A model generated the notes under the pieces. The model made no database searches and was not told where the DNA came from. It saw nothing but the letters and a program-made list of their open reading frames with translations. Made by a program: the position numbers and the translations under genes. DNA of 64,000 bases from Planctomycetaceae bacterium (lineage in GTDB: Bacteria > Planctomycetota > Planctomycetia > Planctomycetales > Planctomycetaceae): positions 1 to 64,000 of the forward strand of contig JAKFUG010000003.1 in NCBI GenBank assembly GCA_021732785.1. Reading direction: 5' to 3'. The number at the start of each line of letters is the position of its first letter. Position 1 is the stretch's first letter. Positions 45,073 to 55,228 of this stretch are shown here, one piece after another.

Positions 45073-45111
45073 CGGCATGATCGCGAGTTTGGTTTTCGAG
45101 TGGAATTGAGC

Positions 45112-47049
45112 ATGTCGACGGTCGCTATCAGCGAAAAAGAATTGGACGGGCGCTGTCCGACGGGGCCGATTGCCGAGCGGTGGGATCGCCGCAAACGCGA
45201 ATTGAAACTCGTCAACCCGGCGAACAAACGCAAATACACGGTGATCGTCGTCGGCACCGGACTCGCTGGCGGTTCCGCGGCGGCTTCACTGGCGGAACTC
45301 GGTTACAAAGTCCTCTCGTTCTGCTTGCAGGACACTCCCCGGCGAGCGCACAGCATCGCCGCCCAGGGGGGGATCAATGCCGCGAAGAATTACCAGAACG
45401 ACGGCGATTCCGTCTGGCGGCTGTTCTACGACACGGTGAAGGGGGGCGATTACCGCAGCCGTGAATCGAACGTCTACCGCCTCGCGGAAGCCAGCCGCAA
45501 TATCATCGATCAATGCGTCGCGCAGGGCGTGCCGTTCGCGCGGGAATACGGCGGCAGTCTCGCGAACCGGTCGTTCGGCGGTGCGCAGGTTTCGCGGACG
45601 TTTTACTGCCGCGGTCAGACCGGTCAGCAACTGCTGCTCGGTGCCTACCAGGCGATGATGCGCCAAGTGGCCGCCGGAGGCGTGAAGTGTTTCGCTCGCA
45701 AGGAAATGGTCGATCTCGTTGTGATCGACGGCAACGCCCGCGGCATCATCACCCGCGATCTCGTCACCGGGAAATTTGAATCGTTTGCTGCCGATGCCGT
45801 GCTGCTCTGCACCGGCGGGTATGGCAATGCGTACTACCTTTCGACGATGGCGAAAACCTGCAACGTTACCGCTGCATGGCGGGCTCACAAGCGCGGGGCG
45901 TTGTTTGCGAATCCGTGTTACACGCAGATTCATCCGACGTGTATCCCCGTCAGCGGCGATCATCAATCGAAGCTCACGTTGATGAGCGAAAGCCTCCGCA
46001 ACGATGGCCGCGTGTGGGTCCCGAAGAAGCAACACGACCATCGTCGTCCCGGGGAAATTCCCGAGGAAGAACGGGACTATTACCTCGAACGCCGTTATCC
46101 GTCGTATGGCAATCTCGCCCCGCGGGATATTTCCTCCCGCGCGGCGAAAGAACGCTGTGATGCCGGGTTCGGTGTCGGGCAATCGGGGATGTCGGTGTAC
46201 CTCGATTTCGCCGCGGCCATTCAGCGCGATGGTGAAGCCACGATTCGCGCGAAGTACGGCAACCTGTTCCACATGTACGAACGGATCACTGCCGAGAACC
46301 CGTATCAGGATCCGATGCGGATTTACCCCGCGGTCCACTACACCATGGGCGGGCTGTGGGTCGATTATCACCTGCAAAGCAACGTCCCCGGGTTGTACGT
46401 GCTGGGCGAAGCGAACTTCTCCGACCACGGGGCGAACCGCCTCGGTGCCAGTGCATTGATGCAGGGTCTTGCCGACGGTTACTTCGTGGTCCCCTATACC
46501 GTCGGCGATCACTTCGCGACATCGAAACAGGAAAAAGTCACTACCGATCATCCCGAATTTCGCGGAGCACTCGAAGCCAGCCAGCAGCGCGTCAAAACAT
46601 TGCTCGGCGTGAACGGCCGCCGCAGTGTCGATCAGTTCCATCGGGCGCTCGGAAAGATCATGTGGGATCACGTCGGCATGGCCCGCAACGAAGCCGGTCT
46701 GAAAGAAGCGGTTCAGCAGATTCGCCAACTGCGCGATGATTTCTGGAAAGACGTGAAAGTCGTCGGCAGCGGCGAGGCCTTCAACCAGAACCTCGAACAC
46801 GCCGGGCGCGTCGCCGATTTCATGGAGTTTTCCGAACTTCTCGCGACCGATGCGTTGTACCGCGATGAATCGTGCGGCGGCCATTTCCGCGAGGAACACC
46901 AGACGGAAGAAGGCGAGTGCCAGCGGAACGACGACGATTTCTGTCACGTCGCCGCCTGGGAATTCAAAGGTGTCGGCGCGGCTCCGGTTCTACACAAAGA
47001 ACCGCTCGAGTTTGAAGAAGTGCCGCTGGCGACCAGGAGCTACAAGTAA
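45112..47049 (+). CDS. sdhA: succinate dehydrogenase flavoprotein subunit
   Basis: A 645-residue FAD protein that oxidises succinate to fumarate. The N-terminal dinucleotide fold is [20 protein letters not shown]; the covalent FAD His lies in [16 protein letters not shown]; substrate-site regions include [20 protein letters not shown] and [15 protein letters not shown]; the FAD-binding end is [20 protein letters not shown] use ATG 45112 (GAGTGGA upstream). Its stop overlaps the sdhB start (TAATG), so the two are translationally coupled. It is of the type that pairs with single-subunit cytochrome b558 anchors. Confidence 0.95.
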   Translation: MSTVAISEKELDGRCPTGPIAERWDRRKRELKLVNPANKRKYTVIVVGTGLAGGSAAASLAELGYKVLSFCLQDTPRRAHSIAAQGGINAAKNYQNDGDSVWRLFYDTVKGGDYRSRESNVYRLAEASRNIIDQCVAQGVPFAREYGGSLANRSFGGAQVSRTFYCRGQTGQQLLLGAYQAMMRQVAAGGVKCFARKEMVDLVVIDGNARGIITRDLVTGKFESFAADAVLLCTGGYGNAYYLSTMAKTCNVTAAWRAHKRGALFANPCYTQIHPTCIPVSGDHQSKLTLMSESLRNDGRVWVPKKQHDHRRPGEIPEEERDYYLERRYPSYGNLAPRDISSRAAKERCDAGFGVGQSGMSVYLDFAAAIQRDGEATIRAKYGNLFHMYERITAENPYQDPMRIYPAVHYTMGGLWVDYHLQSNVPGLYVLGEANFSDHGANRLGASALMQGLADGYFVVPYTVGDHFATSKQEKVTTDHPEFRGALEASQQRVKTLLGVNGRRSVDQFHRALGKIMWDHVGMARNEAGLKEAVQQIRQLRDDFWKDVKVVGSGEAFNQNLEHAGRVADFMEFSELLATDALYRDESCGGHFREEHQTEEGECQRNDDDFCHVAAWEFKGVGAAPVLHKEPLEFEEVPLATRSYK

Positions 47050-47822
47050 TGTCCGCGTCCAGTTCCACCGACCTCAACCTGACGCTCAAAATCTGGCGGC
47101 AACCGAGTGCCGCCGCGGCGGGGCAATTCAAAACGTACGAGCTGCGTGGTGTCTCGCCCGATGTCTCGTTCCTCGAGATGCTCGACCAGCTCAACGAGCA
47201 ACTCATTGCGAAAGGTGAAGAACCGGTCGCGTTCGATCACGACTGCCGCGAGGGTATCTGCGGCACCTGCGGCGTGATGATCAACGGTCAGGCGCACGGT
47301 CCTGACAACGAAACCACCACGTGTCAGTTGCACATGCGGCGGTTTCAGAACGGCGATTTGATCGTCATCGAACCGTGGCGGGCGAATGCTTTTCCCGTGG
47401 TCCGCGATCTCGTCGTGAACCGTTCCGCGTTTGACCGCATCATTCAGGCCGGCGGCTACGTTTCGGTGAACACCGGCGGCGCACCCGATGGCAACGCGAT
47501 CCCCGTCCCGCGGCATCAGCAGGAAGCGGCGATGGATGCCGCCGCGTGCATCGGCTGCGGAGCCTGTGTCGCCTCGTGCAAAAATGCCTCCGCGATGCTG
47601 TTCGTTTCGGCGAAGGTGTCGCAGATGGCGAATCTGCCACAGGGACTGGCCGAACGGAGCCAGCGCGTGCTCGGCATGGTCGCGCAGATGGATAAAGAAG
47701 GGTTTGGAGGTTGTTCCGTCACGGAAGAGTGCGAAGCCGCTTGTCCGGCGGGCATCAAGCTCACTAATATTGCCTTGATGAATCGCGAATACATGCGGGC
47801 CGCACTCACCGCCACTGAATAG
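47049..47822 (+). CDS. sdhB: succinate dehydrogenase iron-sulfur subunit
   Basis: A 257-residue electron-transfer subunit. The [2Fe-2S] cluster is bound by [10 protein letters not shown] with later Cys near TTCQLH; the [4Fe-4S] motif is [11 protein letters not shown]; the [3Fe-4S] cysteines are in [17 protein letters not shown]. The final CPAGI motif is standard. It shares one base with sdhA. A short hairpin follows at 47832. Confidence 0.96.
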   Translation: MSASSSTDLNLTLKIWRQPSAAAAGQFKTYELRGVSPDVSFLEMLDQLNEQLIAKGEEPVAFDHDCREGICGTCGVMINGQAHGPDNETTTCQLHMRRFQNGDLIVIEPWRANAFPVVRDLVVNRSAFDRIIQAGGYVSVNTGGAPDGNAIPVPRHQQEAAMDAAACIGCGACVASCKNASAMLFVSAKVSQMANLPQGLAERSQRVLGMVAQMDKEGFGGCSVTEECEAACPAGIKLTNIALMNREYMRAALTATE

Positions 47823-47831
47823 CGACAGAAG

Positions 47832-47853
47832 CCCAGGCATTCTGATGCCTGGG
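47832..47853 (+). terminator. hairpin between sdhB and gcvT
   Basis: CCCAGGCAT (47832-47840) pairs perfectly with ATGCCTGGG (47845-47853), loop TCTG, starting ten bases after the sdhB stop. There is no T-run, so it may be a processing or attenuation structure rather than a full terminator. Confidence 0.5.
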
Positions 47854-47877
47854 TCGCTTCCTGAACGGAATCACCCG

Positions 47878-48972
47878 ATGTCCGCATTACTGCGCACCCC
47901 GCTGTACGACTGGCACGCAGCCCACGGCGGCCGAATTGTGGAGTTCGGCGGCTGGGAGATGCCCGTCCAATATGGCGGCATCGTGGAAGAGCATCACGCC
48001 GTCCGCAAGCAGGCCGGGATGTTCGACATCAGCCACATGGGCCGGCTGCGATTCACCGGTCCCGACGCCGAACGCTTTCTGAATTACATCGTTACGAACG
48101 ATGTCACCGCGATTCGTGAAGGACAGGTGCGGTATGCCCTCGTCTGTCAGACTCACGGCGGTGTTCTCGATGACGTGCTGGTGTACCGCCTTCCCGATGC
48201 CCTGTGGCTGGTCGTGAATGCTTCGAATCGCCTCAAGATCATCGAGTGGTTGAAGCAGCGTCAGTCTGGGTTTGATGTCCAGATCGACGACCTCACCGCG
48301 ACCACCGGGATGATCGCCGTGCAGGGACCGCAGTCGCGTGCGGCGATGTCCGACGTCGATGGCAGGTGCTGGGATGGTTTGAAATACTACGGCGTGAGCA
48401 GCGGTACCTCATACTCGCGCGACGGCATGCTCAGCCGCACGGGCTACACCGGGGAAACCGGTTTCGAGGTGATTGTCCCCGCCGCCGCCACGGTCACGGT
48501 GTGGGAAGATTTGCTGGCACGCGGCCAACCGGTCGGCTTGAAACCGTGCGGGCTCGGTGCCCGCGACACGCTGCGACTCGAAGCCGCCATGCCGTTGTAT
48601 GGACACGAACTGACGGAAAAGATCGATCCGCTGACCGCGGGTCTGGAGTTCGCGGTGAAACTCAACAAACCGGACTTCGTCGGCAAGGTGGCGCTCACAG
48701 AAATCGCGGCCCGCACCGATCGCTACGTCCGCGTGGGATTGGTTCTCGCCGGACGGCGGATCGCGCGCGAAGAAGCCGGTATTTTTCTCGGCGAGAAACC
48801 CGTGGGCATCGTGACCTCCGGCACGTTTTCGCCGACGCTCGAACTGGCGATCGCAATGGCGTACGTCACGCCGAACGTTTCGGCAATCGGAACCACGCTG
48901 GAGATCGATATCCGTGGCCGCCGCGAAACTGCGACAGTGGTGAAGCTGCCGTTTTATGCGCGCGGGAAATGA
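47878..48972 (+). CDS. gcvT: aminomethyltransferase (glycine cleavage T protein)
   Basis: A 364-residue tetrahydrofolate enzyme that takes the aminomethyl group from H protein, releasing ammonia. Signatures: TPLYDWHAAHGGRIVEFGGW, MPVQYGGIVEEHHAVR, GMFDISHMGRLRFTG, LSRTGYTGETGFEVIV and LGARDTLRLEAAMPLYGHEL. The start at 47878 is shown by the conserved LRTPLYDWH. The other glycine cleavage genes are not in the window. A small gene follows 91 bases later. Confidence 0.95.
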   Translation: MSALLRTPLYDWHAAHGGRIVEFGGWEMPVQYGGIVEEHHAVRKQAGMFDISHMGRLRFTGPDAERFLNYIVTNDVTAIREGQVRYALVCQTHGGVLDDVLVYRLPDALWLVVNASNRLKIIEWLKQRQSGFDVQIDDLTATTGMIAVQGPQSRAAMSDVDGRCWDGLKYYGVSSGTSYSRDGMLSRTGYTGETGFEVIVPAAATVTVWEDLLARGQPVGLKPCGLGARDTLRLEAAMPLYGHELTEKIDPLTAGLEFAVKLNKPDFVGKVALTEIAARTDRYVRVGLVLAGRRIAREEAGIFLGEKPVGIVTSGTFSPTLELAIAMAYVTPNVSAIGTTLEIDIRGRRETATVVKLPFYARGK

Positions 48973-49063
48973 ATATAGACGGCGGTCTGCCTCGTCTGCA
49001 AAGCGCAAGCGGGAATCGTTTCTTTCTGACCATCAACCCTCAACCAGAGACCCTCAACCTCCC

Positions 49064-49372
49064 ATGGCTGATCGCGACTACTCCAGATTTCAGAAAAAAG
49101 TGATCCAGCGGTACTACGACAACCGCGATGGGCTCGATGGTCAACGGCTGAGCGAGCTCGTCGCCGATCTGTACCTCGCCGAGGGAAAGAAAAAGGCGAA
49201 GCTATGGGAGACGGCGAAGGAGTTGATGACACGGCTCAACGTCCCGGCATCACGCATCGAACACGTGGTCACCACCGGTGACGCGGCGATTCTCGCCGAA
49301 GTGGTGAAGGACATCGCCTCGGGCAAAATCCGCCCCGCGCCGAAACAACCTCCAAGTCCACCGACGGCATGA
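49064..49372 (+). CDS. small hypothetical protein
   Basis: A 102-residue soluble protein: MADRDYSRFQKKVIQRYYDN, LSELVADLYLAEGKKKAKLW and VTTGDAAILAEVVKDIASGK, with a Pro-rich tail. It is helical and charged. The start at 49064 lacks a clear ribosome site but begins the protein-like part. No family recognised; it may be co-transcribed with gcvT. Confidence 0.65.
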   Translation: MADRDYSRFQKKVIQRYYDNRDGLDGQRLSELVADLYLAEGKKKAKLWETAKELMTRLNVPASRIEHVVTTGDAAILAEVVKDIASGKIRPAPKQPPSPPTA

Positions 49373-49411
49373 TTCTCCGCTTGCGGTTTCGCGTCCCGCG
49401 CCGATCGCTTC

Positions 49412-50668
49412 TCAGTGATCCGCCACTTCCAACTCTCCGGCAATCGCATTCGCGCGCGATTCGTCCGTCTCGGCATCGAGATGTTGCATCGCAATCAACG
49501 TGTACAGAATCCCCACCGTTAATGCCGTCGCGCTCGATGTCCAGAACATCCGCTGGAATCCCACAGTGACGTGGGGCTCCGCGGCGACGATGATCCGACC
49601 CAGCAACGGGGCGAAGACCAGCGAACCGAAATCGGTGAACGCCAGAATGATCGCCGTGCCCGAACCGCGGGCACTGGATGGAAATGCTCCCGATCCCAGC
49701 GACACCACCGCGGGGAAGAGCAGCGCATGACCGAAGCCGCACACGATCGACGGGAGAATGAACTCCCAGCCGTTGTCGGCAAACGACAACAGAAAATGAC
49801 CGGCGGCGTGGCCCATCAACCCGCGAACCAGCATCCAGTGCCGACCGATCGTGCGACTCCATTTCGCCGCAATGATCCGAAAGCCGAACGCCGACAGCGC
49901 ATAGCCGGTGAAGAACATGCCGATGCCATCGATCTGCTGACTGGTGGCGAATCGGGTCAGAAACACGGTCGTCACCGTCACGCCCAGGCCCATCACCATC
50001 GACACGAGGACGACCATTCCCGGCCAATGGCGCAGCAGCAGCCAGAAGGCATACGGTGACGGTTCGGCGGGACGCTTCGATTGCCCGCGGGTCAACGCCA
50101 GCACGATGAACAGATAGAGCACGCCGATCGCGAGTGCTCCGCCGAAGAGCACGAGAAATTGCGTCCGGCCCGGGGGAATTGCATGGACGATCCAATCGCC
50201 GGCATTCGATCCGACAATGATCCCGATGAACCCGCTGCTGCCGAGATTGCCGATAACTTCCGTTCGGCGATGCGGCGGGACGACGTTCTGAATGTGCGTC
50301 ATCGAACACGCAAACATCCCGGTGAGACCCACGACGAATGCCACCCGCGCGGCATAAATCATCCATGACAGATCGCGGCATTGCAGAAACATCGCACAGC
50401 CGCCGATGAACAGCAGCGTACACAGCGGCCACATCCGCTTGGTGCCGTAGTCGTCGAGAACATGCGAGACGCTCAACCGCACGGCAACGGAAATCGTCAG
50501 TGCGATGGCGACAATATCGCCCACGCGTTGTTCGGTCCCGCCGAGAAAGACAACGAGTTCCGCGAACCGGAATGTCAGCGAATTCGCCAGCACGAGCAAC
50601 GTGTTGGCGATGTAAGCCAGCCAGAACGTGCGGCCGTAGACAGATTCGTCCGGGGTCCCGACGCTCAT
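49412..50668 (-). CDS. major facilitator superfamily transporter
   Basis: A 418-residue membrane protein with about twelve helices, including FWLAYIANTLLVLANSLTFR, IYAARVAFVVGLTGMFACSM, GMVVLVSMVMGLGVTVTTVF and ILPSIVCGFGHALLFPAVVS. The cytoplasmic loop between TM2 and TM3 has DDYGTKRMWP in the place of the MFS signature, and the middle loop is charged (TRGQSKRPAEPSP). Substrate unknown. It lies 24 bases after the ABC permease gene on the same strand, so it may be the last gene of that operon. Confidence 0.9.
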   Translation of the reverse strand: MSVGTPDESVYGRTFWLAYIANTLLVLANSLTFRFAELVVFLGGTEQRVGDIVAIALTISVAVRLSVSHVLDDYGTKRMWPLCTLLFIGGCAMFLQCRDLSWMIYAARVAFVVGLTGMFACSMTHIQNVVPPHRRTEVIGNLGSSGFIGIIVGSNAGDWIVHAIPPGRTQFLVLFGGALAIGVLYLFIVLALTRGQSKRPAEPSPYAFWLLLRHWPGMVVLVSMVMGLGVTVTTVFLTRFATSQQIDGIGMFFTGYALSAFGFRIIAAKWSRTIGRHWMLVRGLMGHAAGHFLLSFADNGWEFILPSIVCGFGHALLFPAVVSLGSGAFPSSARGSGTAIILAFTDFGSLVFAPLLGRIIVAAEPHVTVGFQRMFWTSSATALTVGILYTLIAMQHLDAETDESRANAIAGELEVADH

Positions 50669-50692
50669 GGATCGGTCCGATGTCGTGGCACA

Positions 50693-51523
50693 TCAGCCTC
50701 CATAAGCGCTGTAGCGGTGCAGGCCGCGGTTGAGCGTCCAGCGGTTGAGCCACCACAGGACGAGCACCCAGCCGAAACCGAGCGCCAATTCCTGCGCCAT
50801 GGCCATCGGTGTATACTTCTGCAATACAATCGCCGCCGGGACGTAGGCGAGGTATTTAAATGGGGACCAGAGAATCCAGTCACTATACGGATGGGGTAAC
50901 CAATCTAACGGTAACATATGTCCCGACAGGAAATAGTTCAGTAACATATACACAAAGACCAGCGAACTGACTTCGAGATACCAGAACGCGATCAGCCCCA
51001 TGAGCGCTTCGATGTAGAAGCCGATGAGAAAGGCGAGGATCAGCGAGACCGCGGCACCACACAGCGTGATCGCATCGGGCCAGCCGGGGAAGTAGCTGCG
51101 GCACAGCCAGAAAACGAGTGCAAACGGCCCGGTGGCCACCACGTAGTAGACGACCTTATGGGCCACGCGATGCCAGAAAAGATAGTCGAACAGGTCGACC
51201 GGTTGCGTGAGAAACTTCTTGATCGTGCCGTCACGGATATCGCGCGCGATGCCGCCGGTGAGGCCCGGCATGCTGGAGAACGCCCGGCCGAGCATCACGA
51301 GCAGCGAGTACGCCACCATGTCGCCATAGCTGTAGCCATACATGCTTTTCCGCGGGGAATCGCTGAATTCGCCGTAAATCGCACCCCATAGAAAGATCTG
51401 CGTCACGATCGGCAGAAACCGGACCAGCGTCGCAAAAGCGAAGTCCCCGCGATACGCCAACCGTTCGGCGATGCACGTTTTGAGAATGAACCACTGCGTC
51501 CGCAGCGAGTCCGTGTTCATCAC
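50693..51523 (-). CDS. ABC-2 type exporter permease (DUF990-like)
   Basis: A 276-residue membrane protein with six hydrophobic segments. Family markers are [39 protein letters not shown] and [18 protein letters not shown], followed by the [20 protein letters not shown] loop. Such permeases usually occur as two different subunits encoded side by side with one ATPase. Here only one gene is present, so it may work as a homodimer or use a distant partner. The start overlaps the ATPase stop by four bases. Confidence 0.9.
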   Translation of the reverse strand: MMNTDSLRTQWFILKTCIAERLAYRGDFAFATLVRFLPIVTQIFLWGAIYGEFSDSPRKSMYGYSYGDMVAYSLLVMLGRAFSSMPGLTGGIARDIRDGTIKKFLTQPVDLFDYLFWHRVAHKVVYYVVATGPFALVFWLCRSYFPGWPDAITLCGAAVSLILAFLIGFYIEALMGLIAFWYLEVSSLVFVYMLLNYFLSGHMLPLDWLPHPYSDWILWSPFKYLAYVPAAIVLQKYTPMAMAQELALGFGWVLVLWWLNRWTLNRGLHRYSAYGG

Positions 51524-52509
51524 GCGGCCTCCGTCGGTCCGGTGGTAAAGAACTCGGCGATCACATCTTCCAGCGGGCGTTCCTGTACGCCCACATCTTC
51601 GATGGCGTACTTGGCTAGCACCGCCGAAAGGACCTCCGGAATCTTGGTCCGCGGGACTTCAATCTTCACCCGCGGCCCGATGCGCTCGGTGATGCGGCCG
51701 AACTGGTCCAGTCCTTCGGCGGAATCTCCATCGGCAAATTGCAGTTGAATAATCTTCTGGCTGCTCAATCGATCAATAATGTTGGCGAGCGGGCCATCGT
51801 GTTTGATTTCGCCCTCGTTGATAATAATCGCCCGGCTGCAGAGCGCTTCCACATCTTTCATATAATGACTGGTTAATAGCACCGTAATCTGCCGCTCGGC
51901 CTGATAATGGCGGAGGAAGCCCTGCACGTTGCGTTGCGACACGACATCGAGCCCGATCGTTGGTTCGTCGAGCAGCAGGACTTCGGGATCGTGCAGGAGC
52001 GCGGCGATGAGTTCCATCCGCATTCGCTCCCCCAGCGAGAGATCCCGCACCGGTTGCCGGACGAGCTTGCGGACATCGAGCAGCGCCGTCAGTTCATCGA
52101 GTCGTTTCGTGAACTGGGCTTGTTCGAGCCGATAGATTTCGCGGTGCAGCGCGAACGATTCCTGTGCAGGGAGGTCCCACCACAACTGATTTTTCTGGCC
52201 CATCACCAGTGAAAAACGACGACGGTAAGCGTGCTCGCGTTTCCAGGGGACATAACCGAGCACCGTCGCCGTTCCGCCGGACGGATAAATGAGCCCCGAA
52301 AGGAGTTTCAGCGTGGTCGTTTTGCCCGCACCGTTGGGGCCGAGGAAGGCGACCATTTCGCCTTTTTCAATGCGAAAACTCACCTCGCGGACGGCGCGCA
52401 CCGTCGCGGTTTCACGGTGAAACAGGCTGCGCCACGCCCCCGCCCACCCGGGCTGCTTGCGGACGACGCTGTACGTTTTGGCTAACGACTCAACAACAAT
52501 GGCAGTCAT
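51520..52509 (-). CDS. ABC transporter ATP-binding protein
   Basis: A 329-residue ATPase: Walker [19 protein letters not shown]-loop [12 protein letters not shown], signature [16 protein letters not shown], Walker [13 protein letters not shown] and the H-loop SHYMKD. An extra C-terminal domain (about 85 residues) is typical of exporters of the NatA/DUF990 class. It is coupled to the permease gene. Function: probably export of a lipid, antibiotic or other hydrophobic compound. Confidence 0.93.
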   Translation of the reverse strand: MTAIVVESLAKTYSVVRKQPGWAGAWRSLFHRETATVRAVREVSFRIEKGEMVAFLGPNGAGKTTTLKLLSGLIYPSGGTATVLGYVPWKREHAYRRRFSLVMGQKNQLWWDLPAQESFALHREIYRLEQAQFTKRLDELTALLDVRKLVRQPVRDLSLGERMRMELIAALLHDPEVLLLDEPTIGLDVVSQRNVQGFLRHYQAERQITVLLTSHYMKDVEALCSRAIIINEGEIKHDGPLANIIDRLSSQKIIQLQFADGDSAEGLDQFGRITERIGPRVKIEVPRTKIPEVLSAVLAKYAIEDVGVQERPLEDVIAEFFTTGPTEAA

Positions 52510-52585
52510 GCCGAAATCATAGCCGGAAATCGTCGTGGCAACAGCTATACGGGGAACCGGTGTTCCATTTGTCCTTCATGTCTCT

Positions 52586-52663
52586 TGTGCCACGGCCGTG
52601 CCGGCCGTGCGATGGAACAAAGCGTTTTGCTTGGTTGCACGGCCGACACGGCCGTGGCACACA
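52586..52663. repeat. 78-bp palindromic repeat, copy B
   Basis: Same design as copy A at 20486: arms 52586-52610 and 52637-52663 (core CACGGCCGTGCCGGCCGTGC), 26-base spacer containing AAAGCGTTTTGC. The spacer aligns best with the reverse complement of copy A's spacer, so the copies are in opposite orientation. It lies four bases beyond the sppA stop. Confidence 0.85.
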
Positions 52664-52666
52664 AAA

Positions 52667-54475
52667 TCAGCGCACCTGCAATTGGAACGGCATGATCGTC
52701 AGCGCCGGTTCGCGGCTCAGCGTCTGCAGGGCGTGCAGACTTTGCAGTGATTGTTGCAACGGTTCTGGCAACTGTTGCAACAGGTCGCGCCAGGCAACGG
52801 AACGGAGTTTTGTTTCCGGCTCCAGCGGACCGAGGAATTGTTCCAGCGGACTGGTGGCCCGCGGCAAGCTCAGTCGTTCGAGTTTGTCGTTCGGATCGAG
52901 CCCGGCGGCTTTTTTGGCGTAGGCGATGGCGTCGTCGAGAGTGCCGATTTCGTCGACCAGCCCGAGTTCCTTCGCCTGATTGCCCGTGTAGATGCGGCCG
53001 CGGGCGAGATTTTCCAGCTTCTCGACATCCATTTTGCGACCGGCGGCCGCTTTGCCGGTGAATTGGGCGTAGATGTCGTTCATCAGTTTCTGCAAGGCGT
53101 TTCGTTCGGTGTCGGACAACGCCATCATCGACGTTTCGGCCACGCCGCTGTTTTTCCCGCGGGTGACCACGCTGGTGGTGACGCCGATTTTCGCGAGGAA
53201 TTTATCGAGGGCGATTTTGCCCCCGACAACACCGATGGAACCGGTAATGGTGCCCGGTTCGGCAAAGATGCGGTCGGCACCCATCGCGATGTAGTAGCCG
53301 CCACTCGCGGCGGTGTCGCCCATGCTGACGATGAACGGTTTCTTCACCGTTTCGAGTTCGTGCCACATCAGATCGCTGGCGAGCGCGCTGCCGCCGGGGC
53401 TGTCGACGCGGAGCACGATCGCCTTGACCGTTTCGTCGTCCCGGGCCTGACGAATGGCCTTGATCATCGTCGCCGAACCCATGGTCGAATCGCCGAAGAA
53501 ATCGACCTGGCTCGGACCGGACATGATCGGTCCCACGGCGGCGATAATGGCAATTTTCGGAGCAAACGATTTCCGCGGCGGCGGCTCGGTTCCCAGCAAG
53601 AGGTTCATCATTTTCATCATGCCGGCCATGCCGCTGAAGTCGGTATCAATCTTTTTCTTGCCGTAACTCTTCACCACTTTCAGATCCACGGGGCGATCGC
53701 CCACGATCAGTTTTTCAATCGCATCTTCGTAACCGATGTGATCGACCAAACCGAGTTTCTTTGCATCGCCGCCGGTCATCACGCCTTGATCGATGGCCGC
53801 CTTCACCTGCTCGGCGGTGAGCTTCCGGCTGGTGGCAATCGTGTCGACAATGTAGGCATAAAAACCGTCGAGAACGGCTTCGAGTTCTTCGCGGAATTGC
53901 GGGCTCATTTCCGAACGGGTGTACGGTTCCGCCGCCGATTTGAACTCGCCGACGCGGAGCATTTGCGGTTCGATCTGCAGCGAATCGAAGAGATTCTTGT
54001 AGAACATCACCTCGGCCCGCAGACCGGGCAGCATCAGCACGCCCGATTCCGGCAGGACGATGTGATCGCACGCCGAAGCCAGCAGGTAATCGCGTGTGGA
54101 ACCGCTTTCCATCCAGGCATAAACCGGTTTGCCTTTGGCGCGAATGCGGGCAATGGCCGTTCGCAGTTCATGGACCTTGGCCCAGCCAACCGTGGGGTTA
54201 TCGAGGTGGATAATCACCCCGGTGAGCTTTTCGTCTTCGGACGCTTTCTTCAGGCGGGCGAGGGCGCTATCGAGATTCTCAATCACATCGCCAAAGAGCC
54301 CGATCGCGGTCGGACCTTCCGGCAGGCTGCCCTTCAGTTCGATGTGGGCATACGAAAGTTTCTTCCGTGGCGGGGCATCGTCCTTTTCTTTGGTTTCTTC
54401 TTGAGCGAAGGCCGAGCCGATCGCGAGCGCCGACATGATGCCGGCGATGATGAACTTGCTGAGAAGCTGACTCAT
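52667..54475 (-). CDS. sppA: signal peptide peptidase SppA (67K type)
   Basis: A 602-residue membrane-bound serine protease that degrades cleaved signal peptides. I use ATG 54475 (AAGGGTGAG upstream), which gives a signal or anchor (FIIAGIMSALAIGSAFA). Two tandem S49 domains are visible. The N-terminal half holds the catalytic Lys region (RVGEFKSAAEPYTR) and the C-terminal half the nucleophile Ser (MGDTAASGGYYIAMGADRIF) with VLRVDSPGGSALASD and GSIGVVGGKIALDKF. This matches the long E. coli-type SppA. A 628-codon frame on the other strand is only its shadow. Confidence 0.94.
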   Translation of the reverse strand: MSQLLSKFIIAGIMSALAIGSAFAQEETKEKDDAPPRKKLSYAHIELKGSLPEGPTAIGLFGDVIENLDSALARLKKASEDEKLTGVIIHLDNPTVGWAKVHELRTAIARIRAKGKPVYAWMESGSTRDYLLASACDHIVLPESGVLMLPGLRAEVMFYKNLFDSLQIEPQMLRVGEFKSAAEPYTRSEMSPQFREELEAVLDGFYAYIVDTIATSRKLTAEQVKAAIDQGVMTGGDAKKLGLVDHIGYEDAIEKLIVGDRPVDLKVVKSYGKKKIDTDFSGMAGMMKMMNLLLGTEPPPRKSFAPKIAIIAAVGPIMSGPSQVDFFGDSTMGSATMIKAIRQARDDETVKAIVLRVDSPGGSALASDLMWHELETVKKPFIVSMGDTAASGGYYIAMGADRIFAEPGTITGSIGVVGGKIALDKFLAKIGVTTSVVTRGKNSGVAETSMMALSDTERNALQKLMNDIYAQFTGKAAAGRKMDVEKLENLARGRIYTGNQAKELGLVDEIGTLDDAIAYAKKAAGLDPNDKLERLSLPRATSPLEQFLGPLEPETKLRSVAWRDLLQQLPEPLQQSLQSLHALQTLSREPALTIMPFQLQVR

Positions 54476-54720
54476 GATCTCACCCTTGAGTTTTCCGCCG
54501 TGGATTTGTGCCTCCGTGAAAGGCGACGGCGGCGGTTTTTTCCAAGCTTCACGGTATCGAGCCACTGGCGTTTCGGGAAGCGGATTGATGCGGGAAGGAA
54601 ACACCGTCTCTCGAAACGATCTCTTTCCGCGCGTTGAGGCTATGATGAATACCTACTCGTGATGGGACGCGATGGCTTCGATGGATCTCCGCAGGTTGCA
54701 GTTTCTTAAGGGTTGTCCGG

Positions 54721-55221
54721 TTGCATCCCGTTTTGTTGTCCGACGCCGAGTTGATGAAGCAGTGCGAACTGCGGACGGCGCGGCGGCGCGGGCCGGGCGG
54801 ACAGCATCGGAACAAGACCGAATCCGCGGTGATTCTCAAGCATGTGCCGACGGGGGTTGAAGGCCAGGCGGCGGAACGTCGCAGCCAGCCGGACAACGCC
54901 CGCAATGCCCTGAAGCGGTTACGCATGAATCTGGCGCTCGAAGTCCGTGATCCGTCGTTCCCGGAATGTGCGCCGACGGAACTCTGGCGAAAACGATGTC
55001 CCAACGGGCGGATCGCGGTCAATCCCGAGCACGCGGACTTCGCCCCGTTGATCGCGGAAGCCCTCGCTGTGATTCTGGAGCATGCGGGCCATCTGCACGG
55101 AGCGGCGGAGCAACTCGGCTGCACGTTTTCACAGCTCTGCAAGTTTCTGAAAGAAGAGCCCCGTGCGTGGCTGCTCGTCAGTCATTGGCGAAAAGAACGT
55201 GAATTGCCGGCCCTGCAATAG
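54721..55221 (+). CDS. release-factor-like protein with GGQ motif
   Basis: A 166-residue protein of the RF-1 domain class: RRGPGGQHRNKTESAVIL carries the GGQ motif that enters the ribosomal peptidyl-transferase centre. There is no codon-recognition domain, as in ArfB/Pth4-like rescue factors, but the C-terminus (HAGHLHGAAEQLGCTFSQL and LKEEPRAWLLV) is not the basic tail of ArfB. It matches a planctomycete family usually annotated as peptide chain release factor-like. The start is TTG 54721 (MHPVLLSDAEL) after AAGGG. The stop is seven bases from the convergent SGNH gene. Confidence 0.85.
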   Translation: MHPVLLSDAELMKQCELRTARRRGPGGQHRNKTESAVILKHVPTGVEGQAAERRSQPDNARNALKRLRMNLALEVRDPSFPECAPTELWRKRCPNGRIAVNPEHADFAPLIAEALAVILEHAGHLHGAAEQLGCTFSQLCKFLKEEPRAWLLVSHWRKERELPALQ

Positions 55222-55228
55222 AGCGCGC

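Noticed and set aside
45286-46947. 553-codon open frame opposite sdhA
   Set aside because: Antisense shadow of a fully recognisable flavoprotein; composition dominated by His, Arg and Val.
49269-50756. 495-codon frame overlapping the MFS gene on the same strand
   Set aside because: Extreme Arg/Cys content and no hydrophobic helices; the other frame gives a complete MFS protein.
52751-54637. 628-codon open frame opposite sppA
   Set aside because: His/Arg/Phe/Gly-rich translation without any family motif; it mirrors the codon pattern of sppA, whose catalytic motifs are clear.
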